DNA of 64,000 bases, taken from contig NC_087064.1 in NCBI RefSeq assembly GCF_963678635.1, forward strand, positions 16,607,802-16,671,801, given 5' to 3'. This stretch comes from Symsagittifera roscoffensis (taxonomy: Eukaryota > Xenacoelomorpha > Acoela > Convolutidae). Positions 1-10,735 of this stretch are shown here, in pieces (the stretch's first letter is position 1; each line of letters begins with the position of its first letter). The translations under genes and the position numbers were made by a program. A model generated the notes under the pieces. It saw nothing but the letters and a program-made list of their open reading frames with translations, did not search any database and was not told the origin of the DNA.

Positions 1-1176
1 CATTTTATGGAAAAATTCTAGTCAAACATTTTCGATAAATTAAAAGTCACTGATCGATAAAATGATGATCATTTTTGGTCAACCCGAGTAATTACTTCAC
101 TTCAATTTGGAACAATTTGAAGCGCAGATAATTGGCCACGCATAAATCATTTAATATACGTTCTCGGTATCATCAATAAAATCAATTGCCACTTTTCAAA
201 CTTCTAAAAACTTAATTAAAGTAATCGGAAGTTGACTTTATAAAATTTTTGAACTCAGAAAGATGATATCCTCAATGAGGTAAGAAAAAATTTCGTTGAA
301 AAACTATCATTTTGATTGCTGAAAATTGATTGAATAAAAATTGACGCCAAGCACAAATATTTGGCACCATCTTCGAAAACCGGATCAATGAAATGAAAAA
401 AATCTGATCGAGTCAAAAAAAGAAAAAAAATTCCTTCGGTATGGTTCCTGGCGCAAAGCAGTTGATCTGTCCAATTGAAATATCAAAGAATTTTAACATT
501 AACATTTTTATTGAAATTATTAACATTTTTATACATTTTTAAAAAAAATCGATATGTGCGCAACTCTCATTTACGCATCATATCTCTTATCAGATTTCTA
601 TCAGATCGATGCCCTGGGTTGATTGACCGCCTTTTAATTTATACAAAACTGTAAATGGATTTATGAGCTGAAGTAATTTTTGGTCTCGAAATCTCTAAGT
701 TTCTATCACTGTAGTAACAACCGTTTTGCCCTACTTCCAATTCCAATAAACGATACAGAAAACGAAAAAAATGAATCAACCAAAATAGAGCTCTCGAATA
801 GAAAAGCTTAAAATCAAGAATATATTCGTCATTACTGAATCAATCGAAAAAAAAATTGATAACATAAAAGTGTCCAGATAATGTCGCAACTAGAAATTCA
901 ACTCAAATCTTTCATCAGATGAAAAAAGAAGTGTGAAGTTTAAAACCGCTGGTTTTCATATGACTGGTAGGTCGCCAATGACCTTGACTATGAGTTGCAG
1001 GTCTTTGCACGGAATGAATACTGAATGAGTTAAGATACAGGTAGGTACAGCTGTCACTCTCTACGAAGTTGAAATAATAGTTTAATAATTAGTTTGGAAG
1101 TTCTCTTGTTCCTGTTGTTTTTAGAAGGGCTTGATTTCCATCACATTCAAACAAAAATTAATTCTGAAAAGTTGCT
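1..1176. other. Intergenic DNA, no gene recognised
   Basis: AT-rich sequence with frequent stops in all frames. I see no exon-like G+C-rich stretch, no RNA gene and no clear repeat array. A short string near the left edge (GGAAAAATTCTAGTCA) recurs at about 36856, so part may be an old dispersed repeat. Confidence 0.5.
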
Positions 1177-2448
1177 TCACTGATGAAAGTGAACTGAAGC
1201 TCTGATAACAGCACCAATTTTGTCATCTTTGACTTCTATCTGAGACCAGTTTAGATTGGTCTGTCTTTCATATATTTCGTCACTCAAAGGCTCTCGGCGC
1301 CATATCCAATAGTCAGAGCCGGTTTTCTTTTCAATTTCTACCGTAAATTCTAGGTCATCATGCGATGCTATGAACTCAACTTTGACATGTAATTTGCTTG
1401 AGATCCTGCTGATCGACAATTGAAACAAAGAATAGCTGGTTACAATCCAATTGGAATCAAACGTTTCAGTCTCCAATGAACGGAAGGGAAATATCACCGA
1501 GACTGGATTTATATCTATGTCATTGACGTTCAAAAAATGATTATCATTCATCAAATCACTGCTTTCCCAAGTTAAAAGACTTCGATTGAATACTCGCATT
1601 GTCGGGGGTTCCTCGGGAGCCGGAAGATAAATTGTTCTCGTTTCTTGTGGGAAATTCGTTTGTGTTTCTTTTGACTCCAACTTAGGCACATTATCAATGG
1701 TTTGAGTTGAAGTGCTTTTGTTTTCGAAAACTTCAGTTAGAGTTGATGCTTCTGCGAAAGCGCCATTCTTCAATAGTTGGATGTTATTGAAACTTCCTTT
1801 GAAAAACCACTCAAACAATTCCTTTTTAGGGACTTGATGTCCTTCAACTTCATTTGCAAATTCTTTCAGCTCGTTCCAACTCGATTCATTCATTTTCTTT
1901 TCAATTTCAAGTTCCTCGAGCCTCTTGATGTCTCGATCGTGATCTTTTGCTTTAAATTTTAGCTTTAAAATTTCTTCTTCAAAGTCATGCATTATTTTTT
2001 TCCATTCATCTGAAAGATTTTCGACCTGTTCCTTGATTATCGAGCGAAGATTTCTAGTGAACGACACAACTTCGTGATCAAAATGTTTCTCACATTCAAC
2101 GCATTTGGCACACATTATTTGTCTGCATGTTTTGCACCACAGGCTAACTGGATTGTTGAGATGTTCAAAACAGCAGAACCGATCCGCTGTCTTTTTCAAC
2201 ATTTTCTCTTCTTCAGCTTGTTTTAGTTCCTTCAAAAGCTCTCTCATTCCATACATTGGTTTCAAATCCGATATCTCAATTGTGTATTCATCTTTACAGA
2301 GAGCGCATTTCAGTCGGTTATCGGATTTTAAGGCATCCAAACACGTTTTTGGAGGGCCACAATAAGAATGACCACATGGAAGTTGTCGTGGGTCGTCCAT
2401 GATGTCCGTGCAAATGGAACACTCGGGCAGTTTCGAACTCGATTGCAT
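1177..2448 (-). CDS. RING-finger / B-box / coiled-coil protein (TRIM-like), paralogue 1
   Basis: Single-exon gene of 423 residues, probably an E3 ubiquitin ligase of the RING/B-box type (family knowledge; not shown here). Residues 10-51 form a RING: C10, C13, C25, H27, C30, C36, C48, C51. The third cysteine pair is spaced by five residues (C-GPPKT-C) where RINGs usually have two. Residues 93-125 fit a B-box 2: C93, H96, C105, C108, C113, C116, H122, H125. A charged heptad-like stretch of roughly 90 residues follows (coiled coil), then an STQT-rich linker and a conserved C-terminal region ending with a W-x-W motif and RASVHFH. I start at the ATG at 2448 because it matches the MxSSSKLP start of its paralogue at 12384-13601; the upstream in-frame codons have no ATG. 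The C-terminal domain could be a divergent MATH-like sandwich, which is inference only. No intron is visible. Confidence 0.85.
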   Translation of the reverse strand: MQSSSKLPECSICTDIMDDPRQLPCGHSYCGPPKTCLDALKSDNRLKCALCKDEYTIEISDLKPMYGMRELLKELKQAEEEKMLKKTADRFCCFEHLNNPVSLWCKTCRQIMCAKCVECEKHFDHEVVSFTRNLRSIIKEQVENLSDEWKKIMHDFEEEILKLKFKAKDHDRDIKRLEELEIEKKMNESSWNELKEFANEVEGHQVPKKELFEWFFKGSFNNIQLLKNGAFAEASTLTEVFENKSTSTQTIDNVPKLESKETQTNFPQETRTIYLPAPEEPPTMRVFNRSLLTWESSDLMNDNHFLNVNDIDINPVSVIFPFRSLETETFDSNWIVTSYSLFQLSISRISSKLHVKVEFIASHDDLEFTVEIEKKTGSDYWIWRREPLSDEIYERQTNLNWSQIEVKDDKIGAVIRASVHFHQ

Positions 2449-2588
2449 TTTCTTCGACACAACTAATCACAATTGGATGCTATCGGACCTTAAATTTTGT
2501 AAGAATAGCTAGAAACTCAGAGAAATCAAAAATAATTTTAATAACCAAACTGGATTAAAAAAGCCAAATGAGCTGTTAAGTTGCAAAT

Positions 2589-2691
2589 AATGGTAAAACT
2601 GTATCGTTAAATAAAAGAATGTATAACTGTCAACTGACAGAATGGTAAAACTGTATCGTTAACTGAAAGAATGGTAAAACTGTATCGTTTT
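2589..2691. repeat. Three copies of a ~29-bp tandem repeat
   Basis: The string AATGGTAAAACTGTATCGTT occurs three times (about 2589, 2641 and 2670). The last two copies are directly adjacent at 29-bp spacing; the first is separated by a related, degraded unit. The array lies about 140 bp upstream of the RING gene start, so it could sit in its promoter, but nothing in the sequence proves a role. Confidence 0.75.
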
Positions 2692-3536
2692 TCCCAATTT
2701 TGTATACAAATAACTAGATATATAGCCTTGTTATGCGTAATTTTGCACGGTTCGAATCAGCTAAGAGCATGGTATAAAAACTTGCTTCTCGTTGAATTGG
2801 TGACGCAGTGCTGCCTGAGCATAACAAAAACGAAACAGAATGAGTCGAGCACCTAGTGGAGCTCTAAATGACAGATGCAGTTCAAAGGAATTATATATTG
2901 AGTGTTTTTTAGTTTCAAATTTTGCATCTTTTTTCCTTTATATCTAAAGCTCTGATATTTCACTCAGTTGAACCTTACATAGAAATATAAACTTAAAAAC
3001 TTAAGCTTGATCTTGAATTATACAAAAAGTGTACAAAACACAATTGCACTTAGCTTTCGAAGCTGTTTCACATTTCAGAAGAACGGAAACCATATTGAAT
3101 AAACTATTTCACTGGAAAAACATCGCAAAATTTCCAGATGAAGTCTGCGTTCTAGTAATTATTACAAAAATATAAATCTTTTCACTACTCACTGGGCAAA
3201 ATCATGGGCGTAATTTCAGCTTCCTGTTGCGAATTATTAAATTTGCGGTCTCACTAAAAACAACCCTGTCTGAGTCATTATACCTTCAAAAATGTTTTTT
3301 CTTGTTCTGAGTTATTAAGGACCATAGATGTTTTTTCTTGCAGTAAGTTATCTATGATTCAGTGATGAAAACCACAGAATCATTTAATGACCGCTACGTT
3401 TTTATCACTTGTGCAGCGGTAAACCCAAAACGTTTTGGTTCCGACTAAAAGAAAGCACAATCTAACAGGATTTTCTTATTACAGACTCGTGTTGCAGTCA
3501 TTACGAGGCCAAACTGTGCATTTTGTTAATTGTAAG
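2692..3536. other. Intergenic DNA, no gene recognised
   Basis: AT-rich with no exon-like stretch or motif that I can name. Short open frames here show no family resemblance. Confidence 0.45.
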
Positions 3537-4215
3537 TGGATTCCGCAACAGGCAAAAATCAGATTTGTCACGGAATCCGCAAAATTTCCATTTTTCTTTG
3601 ATCTTCTATGCTGTTTTCGATTCCACGGATAAAAAACTAAAACACTGTACTGCTCAAAATTGCACAAAAAACAGGCACTTTTGAGGCATCCGCAACAAAA
3701 TGTGTAGAATCCTGAACAAGTTTGCGGAATCCAAGAACAAATGATAAAATATTTTTAGTAAAATTAAGCTGTCGCGGAATCCGCAACTGTATATAGAATC
3801 CGCAAATTGTAAGCGGAATCCGCAAGTCTCAAGCGGATTCCGCAACATACAAAAATCAGATTTGTCACGGAATCCGCAAAATTTCCATTTTTCTTTGATC
3901 TTCTATGCTGTTTTCAATTCCACGGATAAATAGCTAAAACACTGTACTGCTCAAAATTGCACCAAAAACAGGCACTTTTGAGGCATCCGCAACAAAATGT
4001 GTGGAATCCTGAACAAGTTTGCGGAATCCAAGAACAAATAATAAAATATTTTTAGTAAAATTAAGCTGTCGCGGAATCCGCAACTGTAAGTAGAATCTGC
4101 AAATTGCAAGCAGAATCCGCATAAATTTGTGGAATCCACTTACTTTTGCGGAATTCACATACATTTGCAGAACCCGGAACAACTACCTATATTTGCTCGT
4201 TGCGGAATCCGCAAC
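3537..4215. repeat. ~297-bp tandem repeat rich in GCGGAATCC/GGATTCCGC motifs
   Basis: A segment from about 3545 is repeated at a 297-bp offset (for example AAAAATCAGATTTGTCACGG at 3554 and 3851) with few differences. A third, decayed stretch continues to about 4215. Within the unit the short motif GGAATCCGCAA, its truncated forms and its complement recur every 20-40 bp in both orientations. Several short open frames here on the minus strand are by-products of this repetition. It may be the inside of a non-autonomous element, but no terminal repeats were found. Confidence 0.8.
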
Positions 4216-4299
4216 AAAAATTAGGATAACGTCTCTGGTTTTTTTTGCCGATTAAAAAAAAGGAACTGCTACAAAAGAAACGTTCAAGTCGATGACAAC

Positions 4300-4739
4300 C
4301 AGGAGCGGCCGGATTTAGGGGATGGGAGCGGGGGGCAGACGCCTCTCTTCTCAGGTATTCGACCCCCTGACGACACAAAGGGTCCCCCCTTTGAACTATT
4401 TTGAGATATCCATTTTGGCTGACAATCCCTTTTTCTAAAGGAGCCTTCGGCGCCAATATATACTAAATTTAAAGGGGGAGAGCGCGCCAAAAAACGTAAT
4501 TTTTTGGTTAAAAATTTCCAAAAAGTGCCTAAAAACGCCTTTTTGGCCTTTTTTTTCAAAATGTTGCCTGCGGCGCTGAAATTTTGTTCACAACATGGTT
4601 TTTTAGTGCTTTGTGAGAGCTCCGAAAATCAATTTGCTCGACCTACAAAAAAATAGACAAAATTCGATTTTTTTTTTGGAAATCCGCAACAGCAACACCC
4701 CCCCCCCCCCCCTCTAGAAAATCCTAGATCCGCCCCTGG
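4300..4739. mobile_element. hAT-like miniature inverted-repeat element
   Basis: The right end reads CCTAGATCCGCCCCTG, the complement of CAGGGGCGGATCTAGG. The left end is a diverged CAGGAGCGGCCGGATTTAGG. Ends starting CAGGGGC are typical of hAT-superfamily non-autonomous elements (established knowledge). The 8-bp flanks, ATGACAAC and GAGACCAC, match at 5 of 8 positions, a plausible decayed target duplication. It contains a C-homopolymer near 4698-4712. Internal blocks such as GGCGCCAATATATA and GAGCGCGCC recur in copies at about 10535, 21470, 29086, 37065, 38800, 39390 and 40620. Confidence 0.65.
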
Positions 4740-4827
4740 AGACCACCACGTGTTTGCCCGTTTCTTGCAGTTTATCTCCACAATCAATCGGCCAATCAGT
4801 CTTTTCTGTCATATAATATTTGTCAAC

Positions 4828-4914
4828 GCCCTGCCGGCAGTTTCAAGACACTGAAATGTACGATTTTTTAAGCCCTGCCGGCAGTTCAAGGACACTGAAA
4901 TGCACAATTTTTGC
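4828..4914. repeat. Two tandem copies of a ~44-bp unit
   Basis: GCCCTGCCGGCAGTT followed by a CAAG-ACACTGAAATG-AC block and an A/T tail occurs twice in a row with a few differences. CTGCCGGCAG is itself a 10-bp palindrome. No function is apparent. Confidence 0.75.
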
Positions 4915-5427
4915 TTCAGTTGATTTATAATCATGGTCTGTTTTTTTTTATTAGATCCAGATATTTTGAATCAAATCTCAGGCAGTCGGGGTTATTTCAC
5001 AATTATTGCTTTCAGTAAAATGAACCCCCATGATAAAAAAAATAACAGTGTCAGGGCTATGATTCGTTATTACAAATCTGGCGTGGGATATGGGAAACAG
5101 ACAAAACATTTCATATGTTGTTTGATAAGTGAGAAATTGGCAAATGATTACTCTCAATGATAGCTCAAAGTTGACATGATCTTGATGCAGTGATAATCAT
5201 TAGAAATTTTATAAATTTTTTCAGTGTCAGTTCTTCAGAACTTTTTATAATTTAGCATTAATTATGAAGGGTCTCATTTCAAAAAGAAAGTGATTGAAGT
5301 TAGTCATTAAAGGCACGTCAATTAACTGAAAGGAACTGCAAAAAAATAGATGTCACGAGACTCATTTTTCTGTTTTTTGATGTTTGCTTGTAACTTTGAT
5401 GGCAAAAAGAAAAAGAATTAGATCATG
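4915..5427. other. Intergenic DNA, no gene recognised
   Basis: A 75-codon open frame from 4933 has no recognisable domain and no neighbouring exon. I treat it as chance. Confidence 0.4.
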
Positions 5428-6496
5428 CCCGCAATGCAATTCCACGGATAATTATTGGTTGTAATGTCATTATAAAGTAAAGTCTGTATCTATAAAAATA
5501 CAAAAATAATCGATTATAATCTATCAAAAAGGGAATATAATCTTAGTTTTTGTTCATATCAATATAATCCATTATTATCGATTATAATCGATTATAATCG
5601 ACTGAAAATGGATTATGATCATAATTTTTTTAAAATCATTACATTTTTTATAATAGGTTATACTCGATTATAATGTAGTTTTTGAGAAAAAGTTATGAAT
5701 TTTGCAATTTTTTTCAAAATTATATCATTTCCTGTTTCGTGCAGTTGCTATGTATTACGTTTCATAAACTTTCACTTTTTACATTTATTTAGGTTTTCTC
5801 TACTTTTTCTTTAATTCGTAAACTCCATCGCTTCTTTTAACAAACCCCTCACCCAGTGTACCCTTCCCCCCCTTAAGTTTACCCCTCGTCACTTTATCCG
5901 CCCCCTCTCCCCACCCAGTCCCTATCTTAGTTTAACACCCCCCCGCTGTTTACTGAACGTGGGTGGGGTAAAAAAAATGGGGTGAGGGTGAAAAAAAACT
6001 TGGATGAGGGGGGAGGGGTTAAAATGGAGAATGGGGGTAAAAAGGTGACGTGTTGTTCACGTTGAGTAGCCCCCTCCCCCATGCCCGTTCAATGCTGAGT
6101 AAACGGGGGGAGGGGCAAGTTGTAACAAGGGGGGTTGGGGGTTGGGTTTGGGGGCAAACTTCAGTACACATAAGAAGTTGGGGGAGGGGGCTTGAACAAA
6201 TGCGGATGGGAGGAAGAAAAGTGAGAGGGGGGGGGTATTTTGAGTAAGTTTAGATTGCGAGTAGGCTGTGAGTAACGCAGAAATGTTGCAGAAAGGTTTT
6301 TCCAAAAAAAATATAAAAAGTACAATCCATTTTAGTGGATTTTAATGGATTGATTTCTTATAAAAATAATCGATTATAATGACAATATAATCGATTTCGT
6401 GGTCAAAAATTGCAACAATAATGGATTATAACAACAATATTTTAAACACCAATTTTCCATTATAATCGACTATTATCCATGGAACTGCGGTGCAGG
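5428..6496. mobile_element. Palindrome-rich TIR element, copy 1 (~1.07 kb, non-autonomous)
   Basis: The left end CCCGCAATGCAATTCCACGG and the complement of the right end, CCTGCACCGCAGTTCCATGG, form an imperfect terminal inverted repeat that continues into GATAAT. Next to the ends are runs of the self-complementary string ATTATAATCGATTATAAT and close variants. The core is a C-rich stretch with GTTTACCCC-type units (about 5840-5950) followed by a G-rich stretch (about 5955-6240). There is no transposase frame, so it would need a helper in trans. The flanking dinucleotides (TG, TA) do not match, so the target duplication is lost or differs. Confidence 0.65.
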
Positions 6497-7129
6497 TAGG
6501 TTGACCTCTATTGAACAGAATTGTTTGTCATACACTTCCTTGAATTAAGTCGTCTACGCAAGTATGCTAGTTATACAAATTTTTATTAATTTTTGCTAAA
6601 ATGATGCCATCGAATTGGAAAAAAAAATATGTTTTTTTGTTTTTTCGTCCTAAATGTCGGTGTATAGAATTTAAACTTTTACCATTTTTTGAATGCGACA
6701 AAAAATATAATGAAATAGTTTAGAAATTGCATTAAAAAAAACGTTTTTTTCCATGCACTAAAAAAGTTATACAAAAATAAACGTTCATCTCAACTAAAAC
6801 TTTTATCATCCAAAAATTTATTTCCTTTTGTGTGCATAACGTTATCCTGGATGCACAAATGATGGATTATTTTTCAGTTAGCTACTTTCAAAATTCTATT
6901 TCTTTGTATTGCATATTTTTGTTTGCCTTGAACAATGCATGAGTAATAATTGTACATGCATTACTATCAATTTTTTGATGACTCTTTATTTCAAAAACCA
7001 GGGTCAATTTCCCTTGTGTTCGGTTGCAAACGAAACTCAAAAGTTTTGAGAGGAAGAAAAAACAATTTCTTGTTTTTTTGAAAAAATGGTAGTCAAACAC
7101 TTTCAATATATAAAAAATCACTAATCAAA
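6497..7129. other. Intergenic DNA between two related elements
   Basis: AT-rich spacer. The only longer open frame is poor in G+C and has no recognisable motif. Confidence 0.4.
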
Positions 7130-8103
7130 CCCGCACCGAGCGCCCATGGATTATAATCAATTATATGTCTCTATCTATAAAATTACAAAATAATTGATTA
7201 TTATCCATTAAAAATGGATTATAATCCTCATATTTTTAAAGCCCATATAATTCATTACAATCGATTATACAGGATTTTTCCGAGAGGTTAATTATGAAAC
7301 TTCTCAAAGCTATCTCATTCCTGTTTAGTGCAATTGCTAAGCATTACTTTTCAAAAACGTTACATTTCACGTTAAAGTTTTTATAATTTTATGTCTCTAC
7401 TTTTTCAATTCATCTCAACTTTTAATCCCCCTCCTTCATCCCCCCCCCGTTTAACACCTCTCCCCCTCCCTGCCAGGTTACCACAAGCGCCATCCGCCCC
7501 CTTATGATTGAACATTGGGGAATCATTTATCGGTAGACTTTAGAGGAGGGGTTCAATGATTGATCGCCCCCATTTTTACCCCCACCCCATTTTAGCCCCC
7601 TCCTCACATCATTTTAGCTCCCATTCCCCCAATTTACCCATCCCCTCGTCCCCCCCCCCCTAATTACGCCCTCCTCTTTAGTTGAGCAGGGGGTACAAAA
7701 TTTGAGGGGGTGGCGTTGAGACCTGGAATTTATTAAGAGACATGGTGGCACACATTTTGCAAATATCTGGCGAAATTTTCAAAAACTTCTGCAAAATTGA
7801 TCGAATCTAGTTTTAAAAATGAAATGGATTATAATCAATTATAATGGATTAAAATATACTTTTATTTCAAAAATAATAGATTATAATGGATTATCTTGGC
7901 AAAAACAATCAATTTCCATGCCAAAAATAATAGATTATAATTGATTATAATGAATTATAATGGATTTTTTCAAAAATATTTGATTATAATGGCAATATAA
8001 TCAATTTTGTTGTCTGAATTTTTCATCTTTCATGGATTATAATAGATTATTTTTTCTCGGGAATCCATTATAATCGATTACAATCTATGGGCGCTCGGTG
8101 TGG
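7130..8103. mobile_element. Palindrome-rich TIR element, copy 2 (~0.97 kb, non-autonomous)
   Basis: The left end is CCCGCACCGAGCGCCCATGG. The right end, read on the other strand, is CCACACCGAGCGCCCATAG, so the inverted repeats are about 20 bp with a few changes. Internal arrays of ATTATAATCGATTATAAT variants lie at both ends, and a C-rich core spans roughly 7430-7680. It has the same termini as the element at 32872-34038. It encodes nothing recognisable. No clean target duplication is visible. Confidence 0.7.
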
Positions 8104-8193
8104 CTGTCCTGCATGCAATACGTTATTGTGACATTGCAAAAAAGAACAATCCGTTTGTTCAACTGTCTCGGAGGAGAAGAGTAGCTAAGGAAT

Positions 8194-8194
<1 letters not shown>

Positions 8195-8243
<49 letters not shown>
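8195..8243. repeat. (CA)n microsatellite
   Basis: About 24 uninterrupted CA dinucleotides. Open frames reading through it on either strand are artefacts. Confidence 0.95.
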
Positions 8244-8247
<4 letters not shown>

Positions 8248-10534
8248 TCACTACACACAAAAAAACACAAACCACACATACGCACTACGCACAAAGTCAA
8301 CACACAAACAAACATTCTCCAGATATATTTATAAAGTACGTAGATATCTTTCGACGTAGTTTATTTCATCATCTCGCAATCTTTTGCAGATTTTTTGCAA
8401 TATCTTTTTTATTGAGAAAAGCTATTTAGCTCTGATCTTACAAAGTTTTTCTAAGATATTAAACTCATTTCTAATATTGCTTGAGAAAGTTATTTAGCTA
8501 CTGAAGAGCAAATTGATACGACATTTCTAGATCAATAGTCGACCAGAAAAACCCCCACAAAGTTGACTTGTCATAAAAAGGACTAATGAGGAGTCGAAAA
8601 GTTTTTCCGATAGTAAGATAATGATTATCATAATCATGGCAAAGTTTCAGCACCTTATTTCTTAAAAGAGTCAAAAGTGCTGCCTAACGAGTTTTCTTCG
8701 ATGAACAAATGAGATTTCGTCTTTCTGGAAGTGGATGAGCTTTTTGGTTTCTTTCAGGGTGAGGAAAAGAGCGTTCCATAACGTAGAACCAGCTATAGAG
8801 AAAAGAACCTTGAACTCAATACTGCTCAAGTCCAGAATGGCAAGGTTCGACGAACCTTCTTGGCTTACAGGGTTTTGATTTTTTCAGGTACGCTCGAAGG
8901 GTAAAATGAAGGACCAGGTTTTAAACTTGATCAGGCTTAATAGAAAAAATGGCGAGTAACAAAAGCTGTTTGACATGAGTCTGGAAAATGAGCAAGAAAA
9001 AAGTTTCAACTTGATTGAACCTATTGATGTTTTGACGAGTCGCTTTTGTTTATATCAAAGCAGCAGCTATTTCATTAACCAACTCTCGAGGGAACAAAAT
9101 TTTTCAAAAGTATTTTGAAGCTGATTAAGTATCTCTTGCAACAATAATCATTTTTACAGACCAAGGTAGCCTCAAATGCTAATAACTGTTGAGTTTATCT
9201 GGGTCACAAGTTTTAGTATCCCTGGTGTCGAAACAGCTCAAGGCATAGACTTATTAGAAAAACTCTCTTTTTCCAGCGTGGATTTTCAGTGAAAACTCTT
9301 TTAACCAGTCAGATCTACTCACTTAAGTGAACCTGCAAGTCAGAAAAACTGATAATCAATGTAATCTTTTTGAAGTACCTGATTGAACTGGTATCCGCTG
9401 AAGAAGCTCATTCTGTGATACATATTGTGACTCAAACCTTGTTAGATTCGGCAACGAGTTACATACAAATCTGAGTTTAAAGCTGTTTGCAAAAACATCA
9501 CATCCTATTTAATTTGCGTATAGAAAACCCAAATGGTCTTTCGTGAACCGGTTAGTTAGATATAAAGTTAATGTGCTTTGAACATCGCAACCCGCATCAA
9601 AAGTTTTCATCATTCTCGAAATCTTTTCGAATGTTGTAAACTGAAATCAAATATTTTCAAAGTACTCAAAACGTGACTGACTAAAATTGCAATCGCTGCC
9701 ATCAAGGAGTGTTTTCAACAAAAAAAAACGACAAAATACTCTGCATTTCAATCTCGCTCAATCCAGGAGTGTTTCATATAGAAAGCTTCAATTGAGTCGA
9801 GAAATTGGTTTATAATAAGTTGAAATCAGTTCCAGGACTTCATTTTGCTCGGTTGAAACAAATTCTGCGCTTCGCTGTATCATAAGCAAACATTTTTTAA
9901 AAACAAACTACCTATTTGAGAAATATCATGAATTTGAAAAAAAGTCTTCTAAAAGTTTTCTTCATCGCAAACTATATGCAACGAGTTCAACCGGTGATGT
10001 TAAAATTTGATCCCAGACGCTGTTTACCAATGAAAATTTTATGTTTCTTCCTCCGGGACCGAACTATCTCAGAACAAGACTAGGTTTTATTAGCTTATTT
10101 GGTACTATAAATGTTAAAACTGAAATAGTCATGAAAAAAACACTATTAATTACAATAATTTGAATGTAAAATGAATTGAAGTATTATAATTGATATTGAT
10201 CATGAAAAATTGCTCCCAAACAAATGAGTCTATCAAATAAACTTACTAAAACTTATATATGCTTTGTATGGTTATACTAGATTGTTTTATACCAAACAAA
10301 ACTTGTCAATTTGCCAAATAGCGGTAATGGTAATTGAACAGAGCTCTATCAGAGGTTTGACTGCATTGATAGTCAATAGGAATTTCTTTTTATTCAATTT
10401 AACTACACTCAATTATTTCTGACAAACCGTTATTCTGTCAATGTTTTGACGCTCGCAAAAAATCAATGTCTTGTCGAAATATTTTGATCAACCTTACAAT
10501 CCCTTCCTCCTAATAGATTTTTTGGGTATAAAAT
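8244..10534. other. Gene-free stretch, nothing recognised
   Basis: More than 2 kb of AT-rich DNA with stops in all frames. I see no exon, RNA gene or repeat structure that I can name. Confidence 0.45.
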
Positions 10535-10735
10535 CACGGGCGGATTGGGGCGGGGAGGGGCTTTGGAGGCGGACGCCTTCCCTCCGGGGTTCGACCCCTT
10601 CACCCCCTAAGGGTTCCCCTTTGGTACTACTTTACGACATCCATTTTTGGTCAGGGCATTGTACAGTTGGTGCAAGTTTATTTACGAACCCCAAAATTTT
10701 GCTTTCGGCGTTTCTTCAAGGAGCAAACTGAAAAA
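10535..10735. mobile_element. Fragment of the hAT-like miniature element
   Basis: It begins CACGGGCGGATTGGGGCGGG, a degraded CAGGGGCGGATCTAGG end. It continues with the GGTTCGACCCC and AAGGGTTCCCCTTTGGTA blocks seen in the other copies. The right terminus is missing, so it is truncated. Confidence 0.55.

Noticed and set aside
3934-4182. Overlapping minus-strand frames with similar peptides at 3637-3825 and 3934-4182
   Set aside because: Similarity comes from the 297-bp tandem repeat; peptides in two frames are equally repeated, so none is favoured.
8100-8429. Open frame reading through the CA microsatellite
   Set aside because: Thr-His dipeptides are an artefact of (CA)n; the opposite strand gives Cys-Val in the same way.
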